This document shows positions 1 through 5,331 of a stretch of 5,331 nucleotides of DNA, piece after piece (within the stretch, counting starts at the first letter, position 1; each line of letters begins with the position of its first letter). The position numbers and the translations under genes were made by a program. The stretch is from assembly GCA_937936215.1 (NCBI GenBank), contig CALGWX010000304.1, positions 1 to 5,331 of the forward strand. The letters are read 5' to 3'. The notes under the pieces are model-generated. The model did not search any database and had not been told where the DNA came from. It saw nothing but the letters and a program-made list of their open reading frames with translations. Source of the stretch: an uncultured Burkholderiaceae bacterium (GTDB lineage: Bacteria > Pseudomonadota > Gammaproteobacteria > Burkholderiales > Burkholderiaceae_F).

Positions 1-116
1 CGCATCTTTTCATCTTCAAGGGCATGACGCGCGAGATCGCCCGGCGGGCGGAGCGCTTGGCGCTGCCGGCTGCCCGCACCGAGGCGCTTGCGGCGCCGTC
101 GCAGGAGGGCCATTGA
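1..116 (+). CDS. C-terminal end of an unidentified protein (5' partial)
   Basis: Reading in the frame that begins at base 3, 37 residues are open from the window edge to a TGA at 114-116. The tail opens with a short hydrophobic/aromatic stretch (HLFIFKGM), continues as a basic-acidic amphipathic segment (TREIARRAERLALP), and ends in an Ala-rich tail (SQEGH at the terminus). The other two plus-strand frames have either an early stop or unnatural composition. The steady G/C third positions and the amphipathic helix support a real C-terminus. I do not recognise the family and too little is present to assign a function. A 177-bp gap separates it from the next gene on the same strand, so co-transcription is possible but not shown. 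Confidence 0.55.
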   Translation, partial: HLFIFKGMTREIARRAERLALPAARTEALAAPSQEGH

Positions 117-239
117 ACCCTCGACGGCGGTGCTGCTGCCCCGGCGAGACGACGACACCGCTCCCCGCCGCCGGCAGCAGCCCCCGGGCGCGACAACTCG
201 AAGCCGCGATTTCTCTTGTGCACCTCAAAGCCCGTCGCC

Positions 240-258
240 GCCGGCGGTAGCCGCCGGC
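240..258 (+). repeat. Perfect 8-bp hairpin upstream of the VIT-family gene
   Basis: GCCGGCGG (240-247), a TAG loop (248-250) and CCGCCGGC (251-258) form an uninterrupted 8-bp stem with a 3-nt loop, ending 35 nt before the ATG at 294. No T tract follows. It could be a terminator-like end for the upstream gene or a structure in the 5' leader of the transporter mRNA. A related stretch (GCCGGCAGC followed by CGACAAC) occurs nearby at about 167-196 and again at 253-267, so the region is weakly repetitive. The pairing is seen directly; any role is inference. In sequence this rich in G+C, such stems also arise by chance. Confidence 0.4.
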
Positions 259-293
259 AGCGACAACCTCACGACTGAAGAAGCGAGCCTCCC

Positions 294-992
294 ATGCCCC
301 GCCCCACCCACCGCGAACGGCACCGCACGCAACGCATCGGCTGGCTGCGCGCCGCGGTTCTCGGCGCCAACGACGGCATCGTCTCCACCGCCAGCCTGCT
401 GGTGGGCGTGGCGGCGGCCGGCGGCGGACGCAGCGAGCTGCTGGTGGCCGGGGTGGCCGGCCTGGTGGCCGGCGCGATGTCGATGGCTGCCGGCGAGTAC
501 GTCTCGGTCAGCTCGCAGTCGGACACCGAAAGCGCCGATCTCGCGCGTGAGCGCGCCGAACTCGCCGCCGCACCGGAACTCGAGCTTCAGGAACTGGCCT
601 CGATCTACGTCAACCGCGGTCTGACGCCGGAACTGGCGACCCAGGTGGCGCAGCAGCTGATGGCGCACGACGCGCTCGGCGCCCATGCCCGCGACGAACT
701 CGGCATTTCGGAGGCGCTTTCGGCGCGGCCGGTGCTGGCCGCGCTGACGTCGGCGGCCACCTTCGCGGCCGGCGCGGCGTTGCCGCTGGCGGCGGCGCTC
801 GTGGCGCCGGCACCGGCGGCAGTGCCGGTGGTGGCGGGCACGTCGCTGCTGTTTCTCGGCGTGCTGGGCGCCATCGGCGCACGCACCGGCGGCGCGCCGA
901 TCGGCCGCGCGTCGCTGCGCGTGCTCTTCTGGGGCGCGCTGGCGATGGCGCTCACCGCCGGCGTCGGCAAGCTGTTCGGCGCCGTGGTCTGA
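294..992 (+). CDS. VIT1/CCC1-family Fe2+/Mn2+ transporter
   Basis: The 232-residue product has the length and layout of bacterial VIT/CCC1 (DUF125) proteins, inner-membrane transporters that move Fe2+ or Mn2+ out of the cytoplasm, probably in exchange for protons. The family hallmark GANDGIVS lies at residues 24-31 in the first membrane segment, with Asp27 as the expected metal-pathway residue. The second segment ends in AGAMSMAAGEYVSVSSQSD (59-77), carrying Met62, Met64 and Glu68. A cytoplasmic region (about 78-145) is rich in glutamate: Glu86, Glu89, Glu97 and Glu100 keep the 3-8-3 spacing I recall for the metal-binding glutamates of plant VIT1. The Met pair of plant VIT1 is not obvious. 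Three further hydrophobic segments follow (about 146-170, 174-196, 206-230), giving five in all. The ATG at 294 places the conserved HRTQRIGWLRAA start correctly; its ribosome site is weak (GAAGAAG at 277-283). The gene is intact, appears monocistronic, and converges on the next gene. Iron versus manganese cannot be decided from sequence. Confidence 0.93.
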   Translation: MPRPTHRERHRTQRIGWLRAAVLGANDGIVSTASLLVGVAAAGGGRSELLVAGVAGLVAGAMSMAAGEYVSVSSQSDTESADLARERAELAAAPELELQELASIYVNRGLTPELATQVAQQLMAHDALGAHARDELGISEALSARPVLAALTSAATFAAGAALPLAAALVAPAPAAVPVVAGTSLLFLGVLGAIGARTGGAPIGRASLRVLFWGALAMALTAGVGKLFGAVV

Positions 993-1001
993 AGCAACGA
1001 A

Positions 1002-1024
1002 GCCGTCCGGCCCGCGCCGGCGGC
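1002..1024 (+). terminator. Possible terminator hairpin after the VIT-family gene
   Basis: Ten bases past the TGA at 990-992, GCCG-T-CCGGC (1002-1011) can pair with GCCGG-CGGC (1016-1024) around a CCGC loop. This gives a 9-bp, all-GC stem with one bulged T. The position suits transcription termination, but no T run follows, so it is not a classical Rho-independent terminator. It may act as an mRNA 3'-end stabiliser or be chance pairing in GC-rich DNA. Confidence 0.3.
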
Positions 1025-1119
1025 ACGCCCTCAGCCACGCGCGCGCCACGGCTCACGGTTCAGGCCGATCCGAGCAACGTCAGGCTGCCGCGGCGCGACC
1101 TGCGAGGTTGCGAATGGAT

Positions 1120-1137
1120 CAGCGGCGCGCGCCGCTG
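1120..1137. repeat. Perfect 18-bp palindrome between convergent genes
   Basis: CAGCGGCGCGCGCCGCTG reads identically on both strands. It can fold as a 7-bp stem with a GCGC loop in transcripts from either side. It sits between the 3' ends of the VIT-family gene (ends 992) and the DUF1269-like gene (ends 1241, minus strand), where a bidirectional terminator would be expected. No T tract flanks it on either strand. The rest of 993-1240 shows no gene I can support. Alternatives are a dyad protein-binding site or a chance GC palindrome. Confidence 0.4.
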
Positions 1138-1240
1138 TCGCCGCCGCGGCTGTCCGCCGTGCTCCTGCGCACGGGGCAGCTCCCTGCCGCGACCTCGGGC
1201 TGCTCGCGACGATGGCTTCACCGCCCCTGCGCGCGGGCGA

Positions 1241-1750
1241 TCAGGGGAACTCGGGGATGTTCGGCTCCACCCCTTCGAGTTCGGCCTCGGGGTGATGGCG
1301 GCGGATCACGGCCTCGATCTCCTCCACGCGCGTGCGCGGCACGTCGATCATCAGCAGCAGTTCGCCGCGGGCAATGGCGTCCTCGAACTGCGCCAGCCGG
1401 CTGTTCGGAATGCCCACCCCGATCATGCTCGACATCCAGGCGCCCAGCCCGGTGCCGAGCAGCGCCATGCCGAGCAATGCGCCGCCGCCGAGCACCAGCC
1501 CGGCGGGCGGAAAGGTCACCGCCACCACGCCCGCGAGCAAGCCGATCGCGCCGCCAGCGGCCGCGCCGCGCTCCAGCGAGGGGATCAGGTCGCTGCGCTG
1601 CGCCAGCCCCGCCGGCGGCAGGTCTTCAAGGGGCGTGGTGTCTTTGGCGAGCACGTGGATGTGCCGCTCCTCGATGCGCGCCAGCAGCAGGTCGTTGACG
1701 ATCGCGCGCGCCGAGGCGACGTTCGGGGCCAGAAAGTAGATCCTGCGCAT
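1241..1750 (-). CDS. DUF1269/YflT-like small membrane protein, function unknown
   Basis: The product is a 169-residue protein. Residues 1-40 (starting MRRIYFLAPN, with IEERHIHVLAKD) look like a small alpha/beta domain as in YflT/general-stress-17M-like proteins. Residues 61-113 form a glycine-rich hydrophobic hairpin with repeated small-residue spacing (glycine-zipper style; two helices split by a Pro-Pro at 81-82). Residues 120-169 (FEDAIARGELLLMIDVPRTR, then an acidic end PNIPEFP) resemble the second half of the same domain. I recognise this as the family usually labelled DUF1269 domain-containing protein; no biochemical role is established to my knowledge, and a stress or membrane role is inference. 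The frame stays open upstream to 1939, but the start at 1750 is chosen because GGGAGAG lies 5 nt before it and family similarity begins there; the upstream extension is Arg/Ala-rich shadow sequence. Divergent from the ABC operon and convergent with the VIT gene. Confidence 0.85.
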   Translation of the reverse strand: MRRIYFLAPNVASARAIVNDLLLARIEERHIHVLAKDTTPLEDLPPAGLAQRSDLIPSLERGAAAGGAIGLLAGVVAVTFPPAGLVLGGGALLGMALLGTGLGAWMSSMIGVGIPNSRLAQFEDAIARGELLLMIDVPRTRVEEIEAVIRRHHPEAELEGVEPNIPEFP

Positions 1751-2125
1751 GGTCACTCTCCCAGCAGTGCGGGCAGCGGCAGGGCCGCTTCTGCCCGATA
1801 CACGATACGGCGCCAGCGTCGCACCGCGGCGGCGGGCCGCATTGACCGCCGGCAAGCGCCGGCCACCGCGCCGCGGCCGGCGTGAGCGCGCCGCCCGGGC
1901 GGCCAGCGCTCGGCTTCGGGCTGCGGCGCGCATGGGCATCGCCGCCGTTTCGCTTCGCTACCGGCATCGGCGGTTGGTCGCGGCGACACACTCCTTTACA
2001 CCTTCACCGCGCCGCCGCCGCCCGCCGCTTGACGGCCATAAAGCCGCGGCGGGGGACCGAACCGGAACATACGCCCCAGGGTATCCACAGGCTCTGCTCC
2101 CATTTCACCGCACGACGCCCACGCC
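1751..2125. other. 375-bp divergent intergenic region, palindrome-rich, no supported gene
   Basis: This stretch lies between the start of the minus-strand DUF1269-like gene and the start of the plus-strand ABC operon, so promoters for both should be here. Open frames crossing it are Arg/Ala/Pro-rich shadows without ribosome sites. Visible structures are a hairpin GCCGGC-AAGC-GCCGGC (1848-1863) and a perfect 14-bp palindrome GCCGCCCGGGCGGC (1890-1903). The least GC-biased part is roughly 1985-2100, adjoining the operon. It contains TTGACG (2029-2034), a good -35 hexamer, but no acceptable -10 at 16-18 bp. GGAACAT (2064-2070) resembles an ECF-type -35 but again lacks a properly spaced partner. 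On the minus strand TGTATC (1802-1797) is a possible weak -10. I therefore cannot place a promoter with confidence. Confidence 0.5.
1756..1762 (-). promoter_or_regulatory. Ribosome binding site deciding the DUF1269-like start
   Basis: On the minus strand GGGAGAG precedes the ATG at 1750-1748 by 5 nt. It is the best Shine-Dalgarno match around this gene and rules out the longer open frame reaching 1939. Confidence 0.7.
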
Positions 2126-2828
2126 ATGACGACCACCGCCCTGGAGCAAGCGCGCCAGCTCAGCAAGACCTACCGCGCCGGCGAGACGGAGGTGCCGGCC
2201 GTGCGCGGCGTCGACCTTCGACATCGGGCCGGCCTCGTTCGACGCCTTCGTCGGCCCCTCGGGCAGCGGCAAAAGCACGCTGCTGAACATGATCGGCGGC
2301 CAGGATCGGCCCGGCGGCGGCACGCTGACGGTGCTCGGCACCGACCTGGCGAAACTCGACCGCCTGGCCGCGGCGCGCTTCCGCGCCGAGCACATCGGCT
2401 TCGTGTTCCAGGACTTCAACCTGATCCCGGTGCTCACCGCGTTCGAGAACGTCGAGTACCCGCTGCGCATGGTGCAACGCTGGCCGGAGCAGAAGCTGCG
2501 GGCGCAGGTCGAGCGGTTGCTGGCCGCGGTCGGCGTGGCCGAGCAGCGCGACAAGCGGCCGGACCAGCTTTCCGGCGGCCAGAAGCAGCGGGTGGCGATC
2601 GCCCGCGCGCTGGTGGCCAATCCCAAGCTGGTGCTCGCCGACGAGCCGACCGCCAACCTCGATTCCGACACCGCCTTGCGCATCATCGAACTGATGCACC
2701 AGATGCGCGACGATTTCCGCACCACCTTCATCTTCTCCACCCACGACCCGAAAGTGATGCAGCAAGCGGAGGTCACGTTCCGCCTGCGCGACGGGCAACT
2801 GTTCCGCGAGGAAGCCAACCATGGGTGA
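2126..2828 (+). pseudogene. ABC transporter ATPase, LolD/MacB type, broken by a +1 frameshift
   Basis: This is the ATP-hydrolysing subunit of a type VII (LolCDE/MacB-like) ABC transporter, acting on the cytoplasmic face with the permease encoded next. The first 30 residues (ending VPAVRGVD) read from the ATG at 2126; the rest (starting FDIGPASFDAFVG) reads one base later, from 2217. Skipping one C of the CC at 2215-2216 restores a continuous 233-residue protein, the usual LolD length. In that corrected product: Walker A GPSGSGKST at 43-51, Q-loop VFQDFNL (Gln95), signature LSGGQKQR from 148, Walker B LVLADEPT at about 168-175, D-loop NLDSD, and H-loop STHDP (His206). All catalytic motifs are intact, so decay is either recent or apparent only. 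As written, translation from 2126 never makes Walker A in frame, and an internal start at Met55 (2289) would lack Walker A. No clear ribosome site precedes 2126. The end overlaps the permease start by 8 bp. Whether the shift is real cannot be told from sequence. Confidence 0.88.
2808..2813 (+). promoter_or_regulatory. Ribosome binding site for the permease inside the ATPase gene
   Basis: GAGGAA lies 7 nt before the ATG at 2821, within the last codons of the ATPase gene. With the ATGGGTGA overlap (2821-2828), it indicates translational coupling of the two subunits and fixes the permease start. Confidence 0.7.
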
Positions 2829-4063
2829 CGTGCTCGCCATCGCCGCCCGCAACCTGGCCCGCTACCGGCGCCGCACCGTGCTGACGGCGGCGCTGATCGC
2901 CATCGGCATCCTCGCCGTGCTGGTGTTCGTCGCCGTCACCGGCTCGTTCAAGGCAGTGATGATCGGCCAGATCACTGACTCGATGCTCGGCCACCTGCAG
3001 GTGCAGGCGCGGCTACGTCGCCTCGGTCGACAACCTGCCGCTGAACCTGAACCTGCAGCCCGGCGCGATCGCGCGCGTCGAGCAGGCGCTGAAGGCGATG
3101 CCGGCGGTGCAGGCCTGGTCGGTGCGGGTGAAGCTCGGCGCGATGTTCAGCAACTCCGCCGAGACGACCAGCATCCGGCTGAACGGCATCGACCCCGACG
3201 CCGAGGACCGCGCCACCCCCGGCCTGCGGGCGCGACTCGTCGACGGCGGCCGCGACGGGCCGCTGGTGGCTCCCGGCCAGGTGCTGATCCCGGAGCTGAT
3301 CGCGCGCGGCATGAAGGTCAAGGTCGGCGACACCGTGGTGCTGGTGGCCACCAACCAGGACGGCTCGGTCAACGGCAAGAACTTCACCGTGCGCGGCGTG
3401 CTCGAGCCGGTGACCGGCCCCGGCGGCCGCGACGGCTACCTGCACATCGACGACGCCCGCGAGCTGCTGCGGATGGAGCGGGCGGAGGCGATGGAGATCG
3501 CCGTGCGGCTGCACGACCCGGCGCGCATCGCGCGCGTCGAGCAGGCGCTCATCGCACAGCTGGGCGAGCTGAAGACCAAGGCGGGCACGCCGGCGATCGA
3601 GGTGCACACCTGGGAGGCGCTGTCGCCGTTTGCCAATATCGAGCGGATGATCGACATCATGACCCTGTTCATCAAGATCATGCTGGTGGCGATCGTCCTG
3701 GTCAGCGTGATGAACGTGATGCTGATGGCCGTGTACGAGCGCATCCGCGAGATCGGCACCATCGCCGCGATCGGCACGCGGCCGCGGCGCATCCTCGGCC
3801 TGTTCGTCTCCGAAGGGCTGCTGCTCGGGGTGATCGGCGCCGCCGTCGGCACGGCCATCTCGCTGGCGCTGATCGCGGTGCTCAACGTGTGGAAGCTGAA
3901 CTTCCCCTTCGGCCGCCAGGTGGTCACACTGGCGCCGACGGTGCCGCCGCTGGAGGTCGCAACCATCGTGGCGCTGGTGCTGGCCATCGCGGTGGCGGCG
4001 AGCCTGCAGCCGGCGTGGAAGGCCTCGCGCATGGACCCGATCACCGCACTTCGCCATCTGTAA
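2821..4063 (+). pseudogene. ABC transporter permease, FtsX/MacB fold, broken by a +1 frameshift
   Basis: This is the inner-membrane subunit of a LolCDE/MacB-like (type VII, mechanotransmission) ABC transporter. The corrected product is about 413 residues, typical for the family. An N-terminal cytoplasmic amphipathic start (MGDVLAIAARNLARYRRRT) leads into membrane segment 1 (about 19-41). A large periplasmic domain follows, then the C-terminal FtsX unit with three membrane segments (about 279-305, 324-355, 377-397). The cytoplasmic coupling motif ERIREIGTIAAIGTRPRR follows segment 2, and the end is the usual PAWKASRMDPITALRHL. The frame is open from 2821 to about 3010, but from 3011 (GYVASVDNLPLNLN) the protein continues one frame later. 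Loss of a GC pair from a GCGCGC run near 3007-3010 would explain this and restore QARGY; an extra base is the alternative. Only one permease is present, so a homodimer is expected rather than a LolC/LolE pair. The TAA at 4061-4063 is 11 bp before the next gene. Confidence 0.88.
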
Positions 4064-4064
4064 C

Positions 4065-4068
4065 GGAG
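4065..4068 (+). promoter_or_regulatory. Ribosome binding site of the LolA-like gene
   Basis: GGAG sits 6 nt before the ATG at 4075, in the gap after the permease stop. It supports a separate start for the LolA-like protein and argues against reading it as the tail of the long frame that opens at 2821. Confidence 0.7.
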
Positions 4069-4074
4069 CCGACG

Positions 4075-4812
4075 ATGCGACGACTGCTCGCCGCCCTTTT
4101 CTTGGGCTTCGCCGCCGCCAGCGCGCAGGCGCAGGCCATCGACGGCGCCAAGCTGCTGGCCCAGGTCGACCGCGACCTGCAGCCGGAGTCCTACGAGATG
4201 TACCGCAAGCTCATCAACGTCGAGCCCGACGGGCGGAAGAAGGAGTTCGTGCTCTGCTCGGCGAAAAAAGGGCGCGACAAGGTAGCGGCGCTGTTCCTGG
4301 CGCCGGCCTCCGCAAAGGGCCGCGCCACCCTGCGCCAGGGCGAGAACATGTGGCTTTATATCCCCAACGTCGGCAAGCCGGTGCGCATCACCAGTTTGCA
4401 GTCGGTCACCGGCGGCGTGTTCAACAACGCCGACATCCTGCACCTGGACTATGCGGAGGAATACAGCGTCGAGAGCGTGGCCGACGACGCCGGCGCGGAC
4501 CTGTTGAGCCTGAAGGCCAAGACCAACCAGGTCGCCTACGACCGGCTGAAGATGTGGGTCGACAAGAAGCTGCTGCTGCCGACCAAGATCGAGGCCTACG
4601 CGGCCAGCGGCCTGCTGATCAAGACGCTGTACTTCAAGGACATCCAGGACTTCGGCGGCGGCATCCGGCGGCCGGCCACGGTGGAGACCGACAGCCCGCT
4701 GTACCAGGGCTACAAGTCGGTGATGCTGTATTCGGCGCCGAAGAAACGCGAGGTGCCCGACGAGGTGTTCACGCTAGGCTACCTGCCGCGCATCGACGAG
4801 TTGCGCAAGTAG
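4075..4812 (+). CDS. Periplasmic LolA-like outer membrane lipoprotein-sorting protein
   Basis: The product is 245 residues and intact. It begins with a clear Sec signal peptide: MRR, a hydrophobic core LLAALFLGFAAA, and cleavage probably after AQA at about 19-21. The mature part fits the LolA_like family annotated as outer membrane lipoprotein-sorting protein, an open beta-barrel that shields acyl chains in the periplasm. Markers are the alternating beta pattern KKEFVLCSAKKGRDKVAALF (55-74), the motif ENMWLYIPNVGKPVRI (90-105), then VFNNADILHLDY (115-126), and YDRLKMWVDKKLLLPTKIEAY (starting 155), typical of the 'measured against a folded carrier' strands. The single cysteine (Cys61) is in the mature domain, not a lipobox, so it should be soluble. 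It differs from canonical LolA, which is shorter, so 'lolA' is not assigned. As third gene behind an ABC ATPase and permease it probably receives their substrate. Substrate identity (lipoprotein, phospholipid or other) is unknown. Confidence 0.9.
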   Translation: MRRLLAALFLGFAAASAQAQAIDGAKLLAQVDRDLQPESYEMYRKLINVEPDGRKKEFVLCSAKKGRDKVAALFLAPASAKGRATLRQGENMWLYIPNVGKPVRITSLQSVTGGVFNNADILHLDYAEEYSVESVADDAGADLLSLKAKTNQVAYDRLKMWVDKKLLLPTKIEAYAASGLLIKTLYFKDIQDFGGGIRRPATVETDSPLYQGYKSVMLYSAPKKREVPDEVFTLGYLPRIDELRK

Positions 4813-4816
4813 CCGC

Positions 4817-5331
4817 ATGCGGGCGGCGCGCGCCTGCATCCTCGCGCCGGCGCTGGCGGGCGGCGGCGCGCTGCGCGCCGAGACCTTCACCTTCGACGCC
4901 AGCGCGTTCGAAAAGAAGCCGTTCGAGTTCGGCGGCTACCTCGAAGCGCGGGCCGAGACCTTGCGGCTGGACAGCGAGGCGGTCGTCTACCGCCTCAACG
5001 CCTTCGGCCGCGCGCCGCGCGAGAGCCTCGACCGGCTGGCGGTGGCGGGCGAGATCGAGGGCCGCTTCTCGGGCGGCGCCTTCGGCGCCTATGCACGGCT
5101 GCGCGGCGACGGCGCGATGGATGCCGGGGACACCACCCGGCAGGGCCGCGTCCACGAGGCCCACGCCAGCGCGCAACCGGACACGGGGCTGGCGATCGAC
5201 GTCGGCAAGAAGGCGCTGCGCTGGGGCAAGGGCTACGCCTTCGGCCCGGTGGGCTTCGTCGAGCGCCCGAAGGATCCGCTCGATCCGGAGCAGGCCCGCG
5301 AGGGCTACGTGCTGGCCGCTGCCGACTGGAT
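4817..5331 (+). CDS. Secreted, probable outer-membrane beta-barrel protein (3' partial)
   Basis: An open frame from the ATG at 4817 runs without a stop to the window edge, giving 171 residues plus two bases. The N-terminus is a signal-peptide-like segment (MRAARACILAPALAGG, cleavage probably after LRA at about 19-21, before ETFTFD). The following part alternates hydrophobic and polar residues in short strands separated by turns: FEFGGYLEARAETLRL (36-51), AVAGEIEGRFSGGAFGAY (75-92), HEAHASAQPDTGLAIDVGKK (113-132). It carries a distinctive RWGKGYAFGPVGFVERPKDP (135-154). This is the look of an outer-membrane barrel's first strands, but I cannot name a family. The start is 4 nt after the preceding TAG and lacks a good Shine-Dalgarno sequence, suggesting translation coupled to the LolA-like gene. 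The context suggests it is the outer-membrane acceptor or exit of the ABC/LolA-like pathway; this is inference. Confidence 0.75.
   Translation, partial: MRAARACILAPALAGGGALRAETFTFDASAFEKKPFEFGGYLEARAETLRLDSEAVVYRLNAFGRAPRESLDRLAVAGEIEGRFSGGAFGAYARLRGDGAMDAGDTTRQGRVHEAHASAQPDTGLAIDVGKKALRWGKGYAFGPVGFVERPKDPLDPEQAREGYVLAAADW

Noticed and set aside
117..293. Manganese (yybP-ykoY) riboswitch before the VIT-family gene
   Set aside because: I see a GC hairpin but not the conserved loop sequences of that riboswitch class.
1108..1698. Plus-strand open frame across the convergent gap
   Set aside because: Composition is Arg/Pro/Ala-rich, it has no ribosome site, and it overlaps the well-supported minus-strand gene.
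1751..1939. N-terminal extension of the DUF1269-like protein to 1939
   Set aside because: The extra 63 residues are Arg/Ala-rich and unlike the family; a good ribosome site and the conserved start are at 1750.
2029..2070. TTGACG and GGAACAT as promoter elements of the ABC operon
   Set aside because: No -10 element lies at an accepted spacing for the housekeeping or ECF-type sigma factors, so no promoter feature was called.
2081..2090. GTATCCACAG resembles a DnaA box
   Set aside because: It is a single site with one mismatch to TTATCCACA, with no cluster, no AT-rich unwinding region and no replication genes nearby. Chance is the simplest reading.
2972..4057. 361-codon open frame on the minus strand opposite the permease
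   Set aside because: It is His/Arg/Gln-rich low-complexity shadow coding with no domain, opposite a strand with clear FtsX-fold coding. The same reasoning removes the minus-strand frames at 3436-4443, 2105-2818 and 225-1049.
1..5331. tRNA, rRNA, CRISPR array, insertion sequence or attachment site
   Set aside because: No cloverleaf, regularly spaced repeats, transposase coding or terminal inverted repeats with target duplications were found on reading both strands.

Overview
The window is very GC-rich (near 70% by eye) and carries five recognisable genes plus the tail of a sixth. Composition, gene types and protein style suggest a proteobacterium, most likely betaproteobacterial (Rhodocyclales/Burkholderiales-like). 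That placement is an inference from general familiarity, not from a marker gene. The G+C content leaves long open frames on both strands, and most of these are shadows of the real genes.

Layout. Bases 1-116 hold the C-terminal end of an unidentified protein. After a 177-bp gap with a strong hairpin comes a complete VIT1/CCC1-family Fe2+/Mn2+ transporter (294-992, +). It converges on a complete small membrane protein of the DUF1269/YflT-like type (1241-1750, -). The 248-bp gap between their 3' ends holds a GC-rich hairpin and a perfect 18-bp palindrome. A 375-bp palindrome-rich intergenic region then separates this minus-strand gene from a divergent plus-strand operon that fills the rest of the window.

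The operon (2126 to the right edge) encodes, in order: a LolD/MacB-type ABC ATPase; an FtsX/MacB-fold permease; a secreted LolA-like 'outer membrane lipoprotein-sorting' protein; and the first 171 residues of a secreted protein that looks like an outer-membrane barrel. Junctions are tight (8-bp overlap, 11-bp gap, 4-bp gap), which implies co-transcription and a shared task. The inferred task is ATP-driven extraction of a lipid or lipoprotein from the inner membrane, hand-over to a periplasmic carrier, and delivery to an outer-membrane component.

The most striking anomaly is that both ABC genes are broken by single frameshifts of the same polarity (+1), at about codon 30 of the ATPase and codon 62 of the permease. 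All sequence after each break still encodes a well-conserved protein. Sequencing/assembly error, very recent decay, or (least likely) programmed frameshifting could explain this. One side effect is a 663-codon open frame (2821-4812) that falsely joins the permease N-terminus to the LolA-like protein.
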